Assembly (NCBI RefSeq): GCF_900102815.1
Contig: NZ_FNGF01000005.1
Location: 494,162-558,161 of the forward strand
Direction: 5' to 3'
From: Glycomyces sambucus
GTDB taxonomy: Bacteria; Actinomycetota; Actinomycetes; Mycobacteriales; Micromonosporaceae
Length of the DNA stretch: 64,000 nt
The first letter of the stretch is position 1; every line of letters starts with the position of its first letter. The notes under the pieces are model-generated. The model searched no databases. It had not been told where the DNA came from and saw only the letters and a program-made list of their open reading frames with translations. Positions 55,057 to 63,876 of this stretch are shown piece after piece. The position numbers and the translations under genes are program-made.

Positions 55057-56714
55057 CCGACCGCGGCAACGTCTACGGCGGCGGCACCTACCAGGGGGGC
55101 TCGTACCAGGGCGGGAACTACCGCCCCGGCGGCCGCCACTCCGACGACGAGGACGAGGACAAGCGCCCGGTCGACGACGACCAGGGCGGCACCCTCAACG
55201 TGCCCCGCGCCGGCCAGCAGCCCCCGTCCTCCCCGCCCCGGCCCCCCGCGGCGCACCCGCAGGCCCCCGCGTACGGCCGCCCGCCCGGGCAGACCGGCCA
55301 GCAGCCCGCCCAGCCCCCGTACGGCGCCCGGCAGGGCCAGCAGCCGCCCCAGCCGCCGAGCGCCGCCCGCGGCGGCGCCCAGCCCCCGCACCCGGCCCAG
55401 CAGCCGCAGCAGCCCTCGCAGCAGCAGCGGCCCCAGCAGCCGCAGTACCAGACCCCCCGGCCCCCGGAGATGCGCCCGCCGCAACCCCCCGGGCCCCAGA
55501 GCCAGCCCACCGGACCGCAGGGCCAGCCCCCGTCGTCCCCGCCCCAGTACCAGCAGCAGCCGCCGCGCCCGGTCGCGCCGCCGCCCGCCACGCCGCCGCA
55601 GGGCCAGCCCTCGCAGCAGCAGCGCCCGGCCCAGCCCTACCAGCCGCAGCCGTCCCAGCCCCCCGTGCCGACCTCCCAGCAGCAGCGGCCGGCCCAGCCG
55701 CCCGCCGCCGCGCCCGTGTCGGCCGCCCCGGTCTCGGCCCAGCCCGTGTCCGGCCACCCGGTCTCCGGCAGCCCCATCTCGGGCGGCCCGATCTCCGGAG
55801 GGCCCGTCTCGGGCCAGCCGTACTCCGCCCAGCCCGCGAGCGCGCAGCCGTACTCCGGCATGCCCTACTCCGGCGCCGCCCCGATCACCGGCGGCCCGAT
55901 CAGCTCCCTGCCGACCTCGGCCGGCCTGTTCGGCGTCTCCCAGGTCTCGGCCGGCCCCACCGAGGGCACCGTCTACGGCCTCCCGGTCACCGACCGCGCC
56001 GTCGAGACCGCCCGCGACGCCGGCAAGCCCATCGAGCCGGTGAAGTCCGTCTCCCAGATCCCCACCGCCCGGGCCCTGGAGCTCATGACCTCCGCGAGCC
56101 CGCCCGCCGGCCTCGTCATCGGCCGCGACGCCGAGCAGGTCCCGGTCGTGGCGCCGTTCTTCCGGCCCGAGGAGACCCGCATCAACCTCATCGGCGGCGT
56201 GTACCTCGCCCGCCTGCTGGTCTTCCGCGCGCTGGCGATCGGCACCCGCGTCGCGGTCTGCACGACCCGACCGCAGGAGTGGAACGGCCTCGGCGAGACC
56301 GCGACCGGCCGCAACGACCGCCTCGCGGTCCTGCACGGCGACCAGCCGGTCACCGTCGAGGCGAGCCAGCACTCCCCGGCGCTGTACGTCTACGACGTCG
56401 GCGAGCGCGGCTCCCAGACCAAGCCGGTCCTCGGCCCCTGGCGCACGCAGCTGACGGTGCTCCCGCGCCTGACGAACTACGCCGACAACCTCACCGGGGA
56501 GGCCCACATGACGGTCCTCCAGCGGCTCACCGCCGAGGAGGCCCAGATCGCGCGCTCGGCGATCCGGGTCAACCAGGAGGTGCTCCAGTGGCTCCAGATG
56601 CTGCACGACGACATGATCGCGATGCTGCGCAAGGGCCAGAAGGAGCGCTACCTGTGGTGCGCCCCGACCTCCATCGAGTCCCAGATGTTCGGCGCCCCGA
56701 TGCGGACCTACTAG
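55053..56714 (+). CDS. ESX-associated protein with Pro/Gln-rich N-terminus
   Basis: A 553-residue protein coupled to eccE (ATGA, with AGGAGG upstream). The first ~300 residues are disordered and very rich in Pro, Gln and Gly, with a run of PVSG/PISG units (about 225-270). The conserved C-terminal ~225 residues form an alpha/beta domain (INLIGGVYLARLLVFRALAIGTRVAVCTTRPQEWNGL, then SPALYVYDVGERG) resembling part of an ATPase- or Rossmann-like fold without a Walker motif. A protein of this type is common next to eccE in actinomycete ESX loci, I believe, but its role is unknown; binding to EccE on the cytosolic side is plausible. Confidence 0.78.
   Translation: MTDRGNVYGGGTYQGGSYQGGNYRPGGRHSDDEDEDKRPVDDDQGGTLNVPRAGQQPPSSPPRPPAAHPQAPAYGRPPGQTGQQPAQPPYGARQGQQPPQPPSAARGGAQPPHPAQQPQQPSQQQRPQQPQYQTPRPPEMRPPQPPGPQSQPTGPQGQPPSSPPQYQQQPPRPVAPPPATPPQGQPSQQQRPAQPYQPQPSQPPVPTSQQQRPAQPPAAAPVSAAPVSAQPVSGHPVSGSPISGGPISGGPVSGQPYSAQPASAQPYSGMPYSGAAPITGGPISSLPTSAGLFGVSQVSAGPTEGTVYGLPVTDRAVETARDAGKPIEPVKSVSQIPTARALELMTSASPPAGLVIGRDAEQVPVVAPFFRPEETRINLIGGVYLARLLVFRALAIGTRVAVCTTRPQEWNGLGETATGRNDRLAVLHGDQPVTVEASQHSPALYVYDVGERGSQTKPVLGPWRTQLTVLPRLTNYADNLTGEAHMTVLQRLTAEEAQIARSAIRVNQEVLQWLQMLHDDMIAMLRKGQKERYLWCAPTSIESQMFGAPMRTY
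55727..55884 (+). repeat. coding repeat, P-(V/I)-S-G units
   Basis: About a dozen tandem four- to five-residue units (PVSAQ, PVSGH, PISGG, PYSGM) encoded by near-identical 12- to 15-base blocks. Confidence 0.75.
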
Positions 56715-56726
56715 GACCTGGACGCG

Positions 56727-56764
56727 GAACGGCCCTTTCACTCGACCGAGTGAAAGGGCCGTTC
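56727..56764. terminator. bidirectional terminator between convergent operons
   Basis: An 18-bp perfect stem (gaacggccctttcactcg) over a two-base AC loop lies between the stops at 56714 and 56778. Confidence 0.85.
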
Positions 56765-56777
56765 GCTTCGCTCAGGT

Positions 56778-58070
56778 TCAGCTCTCGTCACGCCAGTTCG
56801 CGAGGTACGCCTCGGCGAGCTGGGTGGTCATCTCCGTCAGCGCCGCCTCGTCGACCCCGGCCTCCTTGGCCACGGAGAGCCGCAGCACCAGGTAGACGTT
56901 GTCGTCCTGGAGGTGCAGCTGGTAGTTCGAGGTCCCGTCGGTCACGACCCGCGCCACGGCCGCGGCCTGGTCGCCGACGGCCGGTGCCGGGTCCACGGGG
57001 GTCCACAGGTCGCCGAGTTCGCCCAGCTCGCCCGTGCCCAGCTCGAAGTTGACGCTGGCCTTGGCGTCGCTGTCGAACACCGTCCCCTCGACCTCCAGGA
57101 GCGCCGCGGCCTGGTCCGGCTCGCCGTACGTCATGGTGCACTTCTGCACCCAGCCGCGGCTCTTCTGCTCGGCCTCGGCGGCCTCGGTCGGCTCCGCGCC
57201 GTTCACCGCGGACTCCAGCGGACCGGCGTCCACCAGGCCGCACGGCCCTTCGCTGCCCGCGTACGTCAGGCCCGCGCCGGCCGCGTCACCCGCGCCCTCG
57301 CCCGTGTCGCGGTTCATGAACCACCACACGCCGCCGCCCGCCAGCGCGAGCACCAGCACGCCGACGATGATCTTCGGCCACGGGCTCGACTTGCGGGCCC
57401 GGCTGCGCACCTTCTGGAAGTCGGAGCGGCGGCGCGGCTCCTTCGGCATGTAGCCGAGGCGTCCGATCGAGGTCGTCTCGGCGCCGGCGCCCCACTCGTC
57501 CTTGCCGCGGTCGTCGACGAACGCGGCCTCCTCGAACGGCTCGTCGTGGCGCTGCGGGGGCGACTCGGGGGCCGCGCCCGGGCTCGGCCGGTACTCCCGG
57601 CCGCCCTGCGGCGCGCCGGTGCGCGGCGTCGACCCGGTCACCGGCCCGCCCTGGCGGCGCGACTCGTAGCCACCGGGCTGAGCCTCATAGCCTCCCGGCT
57701 GTGACTCATAGCCCCCGGGCTGCGGGGAGAACTGCTGCTGGGGGGACTGGTACTGCCCGGGCTGCTGCTGGCCGCGGCCGGCCGCGGGGCCGCCCGCACG
57801 TGGCGAGGGCCTTCCGGCCTGCGGCGACGGCCGTCCGGCCTGCGGGGAGGGACGCCCCGCCTGGGGCCGGCCCTGCTGCCCGTACCCGCCGCCCTGCTGG
57901 GGGCGCTCGGGCTGTCCGCCCTGGTAGCGGCCCTGATCACCTTGAGACTGATACGGCTCGCCGGCACCCTGCGGCCTGCCCGCGCGGGGCTGCCACTGGC
58001 CGGAGCCCGACCGCCGCCCGTCGTCGGGCTGCTCGTCGTATGCCGGGCCAAAGGGTGGTGTGGCGCTCAC
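56778..58070 (-). CDS. single-pass membrane protein with Gln/Gly repeat tail and exported domain
   Basis: A 430-residue protein, GTG start after GGAGG. About 185 disordered residues include repeats (GRPSPQA units and GGYESQP units). A basic segment (RRSDFQKVRSRARK), one membrane helix (about 233-252) and an extracytoplasmic domain of about 170 residues with two cysteines (PCGLVD, KCTMTY) follow. The fold of the outer domain is like the DUF3558 type lipoproteins, by eye. Same design as its operon neighbour downstream in position (58145-58828). It borders the ESX locus and may belong to it. Confidence 0.76.
   Translation of the reverse strand: MSATPPFGPAYDEQPDDGRRSGSGQWQPRAGRPQGAGEPYQSQGDQGRYQGGQPERPQQGGGYGQQGRPQAGRPSPQAGRPSPQAGRPSPRAGGPAAGRGQQQPGQYQSPQQQFSPQPGGYESQPGGYEAQPGGYESRRQGGPVTGSTPRTGAPQGGREYRPSPGAAPESPPQRHDEPFEEAAFVDDRGKDEWGAGAETTSIGRLGYMPKEPRRRSDFQKVRSRARKSSPWPKIIVGVLVLALAGGGVWWFMNRDTGEGAGDAAGAGLTYAGSEGPCGLVDAGPLESAVNGAEPTEAAEAEQKSRGWVQKCTMTYGEPDQAAALLEVEGTVFDSDAKASVNFELGTGELGELGDLWTPVDPAPAVGDQAAAVARVVTDGTSNYQLHLQDDNVYLVLRLSVAKEAGVDEAALTEMTTQLAEAYLANWRDES
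57660..57862 (-). repeat. coding repeats, GGYESQP and GRPSPQA units
   Basis: Three GGYE(S/A)QP units and three to four GRPSPQA units, encoded as short tandem blocks in the N-terminal tail of the protein. Confidence 0.7.
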
Positions 58071-58144
58071 GATGATCCTCCGCGAATGGTTGCGGCGTGT
58101 CGACTTGACGCCGCGGTAGTCACGGTCAGCTTAGAGGGGGGCGC

Positions 58145-58828
58145 CTAATTCCCCGCCCGGGGGAGTGAGTCGAGGAGACCCGACGACAGGCCCTCCGCCA
58201 ACGCCTCCACATCGCCGCCCTCCGGCGGCGTGCCCGTGACGAACACGTTCATGCTCAGCGTGGTGTTCGCCTCCTGGGCGTGCAGGCGGACTTCCGTCTC
58301 CTCGCCTTCGGCGATCACCGCCGTGGCGGCCTGCTCCCCGACCTCGCCGACCTCGGCGGTCGTGTGGCCTTCCGAAGCCTCGAACTCCAGCACGCCCGCG
58401 TAGGCCGCGCGCGCCTTCGACGCGTCCTCGTACACCTGCACGGTCGCGAACACGGTCACGAGCCGGTAGGCGTCGCCCCCGGCGTACTCCGCGGAGTACG
58501 TGCAGTCGAACGCCCGGACCTTCTCCTCCGAGGACTCCTCGGGGCTGCGGGCCTGCTCGGTGTCGGCCCAGGGCGTCAGCAGCTCGGGGTTCACGAGGCG
58601 CTCGCAGAGGTCGCCGACCCCGTCGGCCTCGACCAGCGGCTCCTCGTCGCCGATCCCGGAGCTCCAGAAGAGCACCGTGCCGCCGGCGAGCAGCAGGACC
58701 GCGACGACCGCGAGGACCCATCCGACGCTGGTGAGCTGCCGGAACAGGTCGGCACCGCGATGGCGCCCCTGGTAGGTGGAGGGTTTCCCGTCCGCCCGGG
58801 GCTCCTCGGACTCGTCCGAGTCGATCAC
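58145..58828 (-). CDS. single-pass membrane protein with exported domain
   Basis: A 227-residue protein with a short charged cytosolic N-terminus, one membrane helix (about 36-57) and an extracytoplasmic domain of about 165 residues with two cysteines (DLCERLVNP, FDCTYSAE). That cysteine spacing and the general layout match the outer domain of the upstream-positioned neighbour at 56778-58070, so the two are likely distant paralogues. I accept the GTG at 58828, though the ribosome site is weak. It is 74 bases before that neighbour in the same direction, so probably one operon. Function unknown. Confidence 0.72.
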   Translation of the reverse strand: MIDSDESEEPRADGKPSTYQGRHRGADLFRQLTSVGWVLAVVAVLLLAGGTVLFWSSGIGDEEPLVEADGVGDLCERLVNPELLTPWADTEQARSPEESSEEKVRAFDCTYSAEYAGGDAYRLVTVFATVQVYEDASKARAAYAGVLEFEASEGHTTAEVGEVGEQAATAVIAEGEETEVRLHAQEANTTLSMNVFVTGTPPEGGDVEALAEGLSSGLLDSLPRAGN

Positions 58829-59348
58829 CTGGAGTGCGATGGTTCTTCCTTCAGTCTCCGGCCCGCGGCTGCTGCGCCACTCGACAGCTTATCGAGTACA
58901 TGGGACACGGGCCACGCTCGAATCGTGCCAACCACGAGGAGTCGTGTTTTCTCACCCGATCGTGACGGCTCCCACTGAGAGGGAGGGCACCGGCTTGTCC
59001 ACCTGTTCGGCGAAAGACACAGAGTGTGCGATACTCGACGTTGTCGTACCGCACAGTTCTACGGACGGTGCGACCCGCAGATGTCCTGTCCGCGCCCCTC
59101 ACGACGGCGACGGACTTGACGACTCGGCTGGGGCAGAGGTGTTTCCCCAGCGCGAGTTGAGGCTTTCAGTGCGGCCCGAACGGCAGGGGACAGCGCCGGA
59201 ACAAGGCCCGCGAGCCCGAGAGGCGACGCGGGACGGAAGCCGGCCCCCGCCCGGTCGGGAGGACCGCACTCTGATGCCGCGCCCGTGCGGCAGCGGACGC
59301 AAACCGCGTCACGCGCCCGGGCGGCGGCTGGAATGGAGATTTATTCGT
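58829..59348. promoter_or_regulatory. 520-base leader/promoter region upstream of rne
   Basis: No gene is supported. GTGCGATACTCGAC (59026-59039), followed by TACCGCAC (59047-59054), makes an imperfect dyad; TGCGATACT could be an extended -10 box. A long untranslated leader fits RNase E genes, which are often self-regulated through their 5' leader. Confidence 0.4.
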
Positions 59349-62039
59349 ATGCGCGAGAATGAGCCGCGCGAACAGGTGCCCGCGATCGCGGTGACCTTCA
59401 TGGCTCCCCAGAAACCCAAGAGCGACGAACCGGCGCCCGAGGCGCCGCGCAGCGAGCGGCCCCGTGCCGCCGCTTCGACCGCCGCGATGTTCGCACCCCC
59501 GCCCAAGACCGCCCCCAAGGCGGCTGAACCCAGGTCCGAGCGGTCCCGCTCCGACGACCGCGACCGTGACCACGACCGCTACGACGACGCAGAGCCGCGC
59601 CGCGGCCAGGAAGCGGAGTCGCGACGCGGTCAGGACACCGAGTCTCGCCGAGGCCAGGACGCCGAGCCCCGCCGCCAGGCGAAGAAGACGCAGGCCAAGA
59701 AGGCCCAGCCCCAGCAGGAGCAGCAGCCGACGCGCAAGCGCACCCGCAACCGCGGCGAGCAGCGCTCCGGCGACAAGCCCGCGGACCGGGGGCCGGAGGA
59801 CAAGGCCGCCGATCGCGAGCCGAAGGCCGAGGAGCCGGCCGCCGAGGACTTCGACGACGACTTCGACGACGATGACGACTCCGAGGCCGGCCGCCGCAGG
59901 CGCGGTCGCCGGGGCCGCCGCGGCCGCGGCCGCGGCAAGGGCGTCGACGGTGCCGAGGGCTCCGACGACGAGGACGACGACGATGAGGACGAGTCCCAGG
60001 ACTCGGACGAGGACGACGAGGACTCGGGTGCCGACGGCCCCGAGGTGACCCGCCGCCGCCGTCGCCGCCGCAGGCGCGCCGGGTCCGAGGACTCCGACCG
60101 CTCCGCGCGCCACGACGACTCCGACGACGACGCCGAAGTGGTCGTCAAGGTCCGCTCCCCGCAGCGCCGCCCCTCCTCCAACGAGGAAGTGCGCGGCGTC
60201 TCCGGGTCGACCCGCCTCGAAGCGAAGCGCCAGCGGCGCCGCGACGGCCGCAAGTCCGGCCGCGGCCGCGTCCAGGTCGTGAGCGAGGCCGAGTTCCTCG
60301 CCCGACGCGAAGCGGTCGAGCGCCAGATGGTCGTCCGCGTGCGCGGCGGCCGGGCCCAGGCCGCCGTCCTGGAGGACGGCATCCTCGCCGAGCACTACGT
60401 CTCCAAGTCCGGGGCCCAGGGCCTGGTCGGGAACGTCTACCTCGGCAAGGTCCAGAACGTGCTCCCGAGCATGGAGGCCGCCTTCGTCGACATCGGCCGC
60501 GGCCGCAACGCCGTGCTGTACGCCGGCGAGGTCAACTGGGACGCGACCGGCCTGGCCGGCAAGGCCCGCTCGATCGAGCAGGCCCTCAAGCCCGGCGACG
60601 CCGTGCTCGTCCAGGTCACCAAGGACCCGGTCGGCCACAAGGGCGCCCGCCTGACCAGCCACGTCGCCCTCTCGGGACGCCACCTGGTCTACGTCCCCGG
60701 CGGCAACGCCTCGGGGATCTCCCGCAAGCTCCCCGACCGCGAGCGCACGCGCCTGCGCGCCGCGCTCAAGAAGCTGGTCCCCGAGAGCGCGGGCGTGATC
60801 GTGCGCACCGCCGCCGAGGGCGCCGGCCCCGAGGAGCTGGCCCGCGACATCTCCCGCCTCCAGATCGAGTGGGAGGAGATCCAGGCCAAGGCGAAGAAGG
60901 GCAACGCCCCGGCGGTGCTCCACTCCGAGCCCGACGTGCTCATCCGGGTCGTCCGCGACGTCTTCAACGAGGACTTCAAGGAGCTCCTGGTCGAGGGCGA
61001 CGAGGCGTACGACGAGATCCACAAGTACCTCGAGTCGGTCTCGCCCGAGCTGCTGCCGCGGCTCAAGCGGCACACCGGCACGAAGGACGTCTTCGCCGAG
61101 AAGCGCGTCGACGAGGGCCTGCTCAAGGCGCTGGACCGCAAGGTCTACCTGCCTTCCGGCGGCTCGCTCGTCATCGACCGCACCGAGGCGATGACCGTGA
61201 TCGACGTCAACACCGGTCGCTTCACCGGCGAGGGCGGCAACCTCGAGGAGACCGTCACCAGGAACAACCTGGAGGCGGCCGAGGAGATCGTGCGCCAGCT
61301 CCGCCTGCGCGACATCGGCGGCATCATCGTCATCGACTTCATCGACATGGTCCTGGAGTCCAACCGCGACCTGGTGCTCCGTCGCCTGACCGAGTGCCTG
61401 GGCCGCGACCGGACCAAGCACCAGGTCACCGAGGTCACCTCGCTCGGCCTGGTGCAGATGACCCGCAAGCGGGTCGGCCAGGGCCTCATCGAGGCGTTCT
61501 CCGAGCCCTGCGACCACTGCAAGGGCCGCGGCGTCATGATCCACACCGACGAGATCCTCGGCAACGGCCGCAAGAAGGGCAACGGCGGCGGCAACGCCGG
61601 CCAGCACCAGCACCAGGGCCAGCAGAACCAGAATCAGGGCCAGGGTCAGAACGGCGGCGGCAAGAAGAAGAAGGACAAGTCCAAGAACGGCCGACAGCAG
61701 CAACAGCAGCAGGACCAGCAGGACAAGTCCGAGCCCGCCAAGTCCGTGGCGGACGCGACCGCGAAGATCGCGGCCGCCTCCGAGCACGACGACGCCGTCG
61801 AGGTCGAGATCGTCGACGAGGCGGCCGCCGAGCCGATCGCCGAGGCGACCGGGCCCGACACCGCGCTCGTGGTCGAGACCGAGACGACCGACACCGCGGC
61901 CGCGACCGAGGAGGCCGTCCCCGCGGACGCCGACCAGGTCCTGGCCGAGGAGCAGCAGACCTCCGCCGAGTCGGACCCCGACCCGGCGGACGCCGAACCG
62001 GACACCGGCGACGCCGGCACCGATTCGGACCGGACTTAG
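59349..62039 (+). CDS. rne: ribonuclease E/G
   Basis: An 896-residue endoribonuclease for mRNA turnover and rRNA/tRNA processing. The N-terminal ~310 residues are disordered, with alternating basic and acidic blocks (RRGQ repeats; DFDDDFDDDDD; long Arg runs). The catalytic core (about 330-735) has an S1 domain (VGNVYLGKVQNVLPSMEAAFVDIG) and the metal-binding VIDVNTGRFTG and VIDFIDM segments. The zinc-link CDHCKGRG follows, then a Gln/Lys-rich and acidic C-terminal tail. The start at 59349 has GGAG about 10 bases upstream. Actinobacterial RNase E has this inserted N-terminal extension. It precedes rplU-rpmA, the usual order. Confidence 0.94.
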   Translation: MRENEPREQVPAIAVTFMAPQKPKSDEPAPEAPRSERPRAAASTAAMFAPPPKTAPKAAEPRSERSRSDDRDRDHDRYDDAEPRRGQEAESRRGQDTESRRGQDAEPRRQAKKTQAKKAQPQQEQQPTRKRTRNRGEQRSGDKPADRGPEDKAADREPKAEEPAAEDFDDDFDDDDDSEAGRRRRGRRGRRGRGRGKGVDGAEGSDDEDDDDEDESQDSDEDDEDSGADGPEVTRRRRRRRRRAGSEDSDRSARHDDSDDDAEVVVKVRSPQRRPSSNEEVRGVSGSTRLEAKRQRRRDGRKSGRGRVQVVSEAEFLARREAVERQMVVRVRGGRAQAAVLEDGILAEHYVSKSGAQGLVGNVYLGKVQNVLPSMEAAFVDIGRGRNAVLYAGEVNWDATGLAGKARSIEQALKPGDAVLVQVTKDPVGHKGARLTSHVALSGRHLVYVPGGNASGISRKLPDRERTRLRAALKKLVPESAGVIVRTAAEGAGPEELARDISRLQIEWEEIQAKAKKGNAPAVLHSEPDVLIRVVRDVFNEDFKELLVEGDEAYDEIHKYLESVSPELLPRLKRHTGTKDVFAEKRVDEGLLKALDRKVYLPSGGSLVIDRTEAMTVIDVNTGRFTGEGGNLEETVTRNNLEAAEEIVRQLRLRDIGGIIVIDFIDMVLESNRDLVLRRLTECLGRDRTKHQVTEVTSLGLVQMTRKRVGQGLIEAFSEPCDHCKGRGVMIHTDEILGNGRKKGNGGGNAGQHQHQGQQNQNQGQGQNGGGKKKKDKSKNGRQQQQQQDQQDKSEPAKSVADATAKIAAASEHDDAVEVEIVDEAAAEPIAEATGPDTALVVETETTDTAAATEEAVPADADQVLAEEQQTSAESDPDPADAEPDTGDAGTDSDRT
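59591..59675 (+). repeat. coding repeat, E-x-RRGQ units
   Basis: Four tandem copies of a 21- to 24-base block encoding EPRRGQ, ESRRGQD or ESRRGQDAEPRR, in the disordered start of RNase E. Confidence 0.7.
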
Positions 62040-62103
62040 GTTCGGGCGGCGCCGCGGACTGTGACGTTCGCGGCGTCCGCCTGATCCCCATGCCGGAACC
62101 AGC

Positions 62104-62309
62104 GGGTACATGACGTACCCTAGTGAGCGGCCTATAGAGCCCTCAGCTTTTCGTCCCCGCGCAAGCGGGGACGAGCGCGGAGCTCGATCGGCGGGCCAGC
62201 CCAGGCGACGTTCGCGAAGCCGGAGTTGGCACGGTGCGTGACACCGCGAAATTTGACAGACACCGTTCCCCTGCGGGGAACTGACAGCATGTCCCCGCAT
62301 CGGGGAGGA
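62104..62309 (+). promoter_or_regulatory. rplU leader with three CCCCG hairpins
   Basis: A dyad at 62104-62120 (gggtac/gtaccc) and a TATAGA -10 candidate (62133-62138) come first. A 10-bp stem with a GCAA tetraloop (62151-62174), which may also end rne transcripts, is followed by TTGACA (62253-62258) and two short hairpins, gttcccc/ggggaac (62265-62281) and tccccg/cgggga (62292-62306), directly before the ribosome site. A leader that senses L21 is possible. Confidence 0.4.
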
Positions 62310-62329
62310 CCCAAGGAGACCGCGTCGAC

Positions 62330-62629
62330 ATGTACGCAATCGTCAAGACTGGCGGAAAGCAGTACAAGGTCGCCGAGGGCGACGTCCTCGAAGTCGAGAA
62401 GCTTCAGGGCGAGTCCGGCGACACGCTTACGCTGCCTGCGGTGTTGCTCGTCGACGAAGGCACTGTGGTCACCGACGCCTCCGGCGTCACGGTGAGCGGT
62501 GAACTTCTCGAGCACACCAAGGGCCCGAAGATCAAGATCCACAAGTACAAGAACAAGACCGGCTACCACAAGCGCCAGGGTCACCGCCAGCCGCTGACCC
62601 GCGTGCGCATCACCGGTATCACCAAGTAA
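62330..62629 (+). CDS. rplU: 50S ribosomal protein L21
   Basis: A 99-residue ribosomal protein with the full family sequence ([14 protein letters not shown] at the start, [17 protein letters not shown] near the end). It binds 23S rRNA in the large subunit. The ATG follows AAGGAG. It is 11 bases upstream of rpmA and forms an operon with it. Confidence 0.98.
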   Translation: MYAIVKTGGKQYKVAEGDVLEVEKLQGESGDTLTLPAVLLVDEGTVVTDASGVTVSGELLEHTKGPKIKIHKYKNKTGYHKRQGHRQPLTRVRITGITK

Positions 62630-62640
62630 GGGGTTGCACG

Positions 62641-62910
62641 ATGGCACACAAGAAGGGCGCATCCAGCTCCCGCAACGGGCGTGACTCCAACTCCAAGCGA
62701 CTTGGCGTCAAGCGCTTCGGCGGCCAGCACGTCAGCGCGGGCGAGATCCTGATCCGTCAGCGCGGCACCAAGTACCACCCGGGCGACCTCGTCGGCCGCG
62801 GCGGCGACGACACGCTCTTCGCCCTCGCCGAGGGTGAAGTGCTGTTCTCGCAGAAGCGCGGACGCAAGCTGGTCAACATCGTCCCGATCTCCACCGAGGT
62901 CGCGGCGTAA
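62641..62910 (+). CDS. rpmA: 50S ribosomal protein L27
   Basis: An 89-residue ribosomal protein near the peptidyl transferase centre. It begins [28 protein letters not shown], the unprocessed bacterial type with no N-terminal cleavage peptide as found in Firmicutes. A strong terminator follows. The GTPase gene obgE, which usually comes next in actinobacteria, is not here; an rRNA operon follows instead. Confidence 0.98.
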   Translation: MAHKKGASSSRNGRDSNSKRLGVKRFGGQHVSAGEILIRQRGTKYHPGDLVGRGGDDTLFALAEGEVLFSQKRGRKLVNIVPISTEVAA

Positions 62911-62938
62911 GACCGGAGCGGCAACGCTCGAAGGCATC

Positions 62939-62979
62939 AAAGGGGCCGGGCCCGTCGAAAGACGGGCCCGGCCCCTTTT
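62939..62979 (+). terminator. terminator of rplU-rpmA
   Basis: An 18-bp perfect stem (aaaggggccgggcccgtc) with a GAAA tetraloop and a TTTT exit, 28 bases after the rpmA stop. Confidence 0.95.
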
Positions 62980-63578
62980 GCCGTCCCCGTGGAGTGGACG
63001 TGTTCGAGCGGACGCGACCGCTCGGTCCCGGACGCCGATGTCGACCAAGCCGATCGCGTCGTGTCCGCGCGAACGCGGAAGCCCGTTCCTCCGTTCCCCT
63101 CCTTCTCTCCTCAGCCCTTCCTTCCTTCCACCCCTCCCTCCGCCGGCCGGCCCCAGTGCTTCGCTCCTCCTCTACACACTGAACGACACCATCCGTTCAC
63201 AGCGCCGACCCTCGGATGTCGTACCCCTCCCGTAGGTTCGAATCCGGGAACCCCGGAGGGGCCGCGCGAATCTGCGGCTGGCACCGAAGGCGACCACAGT
63301 CGGCGAATGCCGACTCGACTGCGCCGCAGCGATAAGGCGGCAGGTCAACGCGGTCGCGAGCGGAAAGGGACCCCCCTGATTCGTGCGCTCAAAACCCCGT
63401 GTATATTTGTCATTGCCCGCGGGGGAACGGAACAGAACCGAGAAGGTCTGGTCCGGAAGCCGCCGGAGACCAGCGACAGACTCAATGAGTCAGGCGCGGT
63501 CCGGAAGCTGAATCGCGGGTGTTCTTGAGACTCACTAGAGGCTCGATCGTGTGTGACACAGGTTAATCGACCTGAAGT

Positions 63579-63606
63579 TTGCAGAGCGATCCGAGACTGT
63601 TAGAGT
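63579..63606 (+). promoter_or_regulatory. rRNA operon promoter
   Basis: TTGCAG (63579-63584), a 16-base spacer and TAGAGT (63601-63606), resembling actinobacterial rrn promoters. Transcription would start near 63613, about 265 bases before 16S. Further promoters upstream are likely but not clear. Confidence 0.65.
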
Positions 63607-63661
63607 TGAGAGGTTGCTCCGGCTGAGGCCGAATCCCGAAGGTGGATCACTTCAGTTGGCG

Positions 63662-63681
63662 TGTTGTTTGAGAACTCAACA
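63662..63681 (+). promoter_or_regulatory. rrn leader boxA/antitermination element
   Basis: tgttgtttgagaactcaaca matches the conserved TTGTTTGAGAACTCAA leader sequence of actinobacterial rRNA operons, read by the Nus antitermination factors. Confidence 0.7.
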
Positions 63682-63876
63682 GGGTGTTTGGATGGTCAGC
63701 GTGTGGGCTGGCTGGGATGCTTGGGGCTAGGTTCCTGAGTGGTTCTGGCTGGTACTGTTTTTGACTGTCTTTTCCTTGGGGCACTTTGCTTGAGTGTCTC
63801 GTGAAAATCGGTCAGGGCATGCTTCGACACATACTGTGAGTCACCGGGTTCGCAAGAGCGCGGTGCGCGACAAGTT

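Larger units (their letters stand above)
62980..63876 (+). promoter_or_regulatory. rRNA operon upstream region, no protein gene
   Basis: About 900 bases without a credible gene; composition becomes markedly less GC-rich after 63500. It contains the promoter and boxA-type leader listed separately. A pyrimidine-rich stretch (63090-63175) and a T-loop-like GGTTCGAATCC (63234-63244) have no clear role. Confidence 0.7.

Noticed and set aside
58776..59348. N-terminal extension of RNase E from 58776
   Set aside because: The extra 191 codons lack a ribosome site and overlap the start of the divergent membrane protein gene; ATG 59349 has a GGAG site.
62151..62306. Possible CRISPR repeats (CCCCGC...GCGGGG units resembling type I-E repeats)
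   Set aside because: The units differ in length and sequence, are unevenly spaced, and no cas gene or regular spacers are present.
63200..63260. tRNA-like T-loop GGTTCGAATCC with flanking CCCCTCC/GGAGGGG
   Set aside because: No T-stem pairing and no D or anticodon arm fits upstream; at most a tRNA fragment.
62834..63528. Open frames across the rrn upstream region
   Set aside because: They cross a strong terminator and pyrimidine-rich non-coding sequence, with no protein-like pattern or ribosome site.
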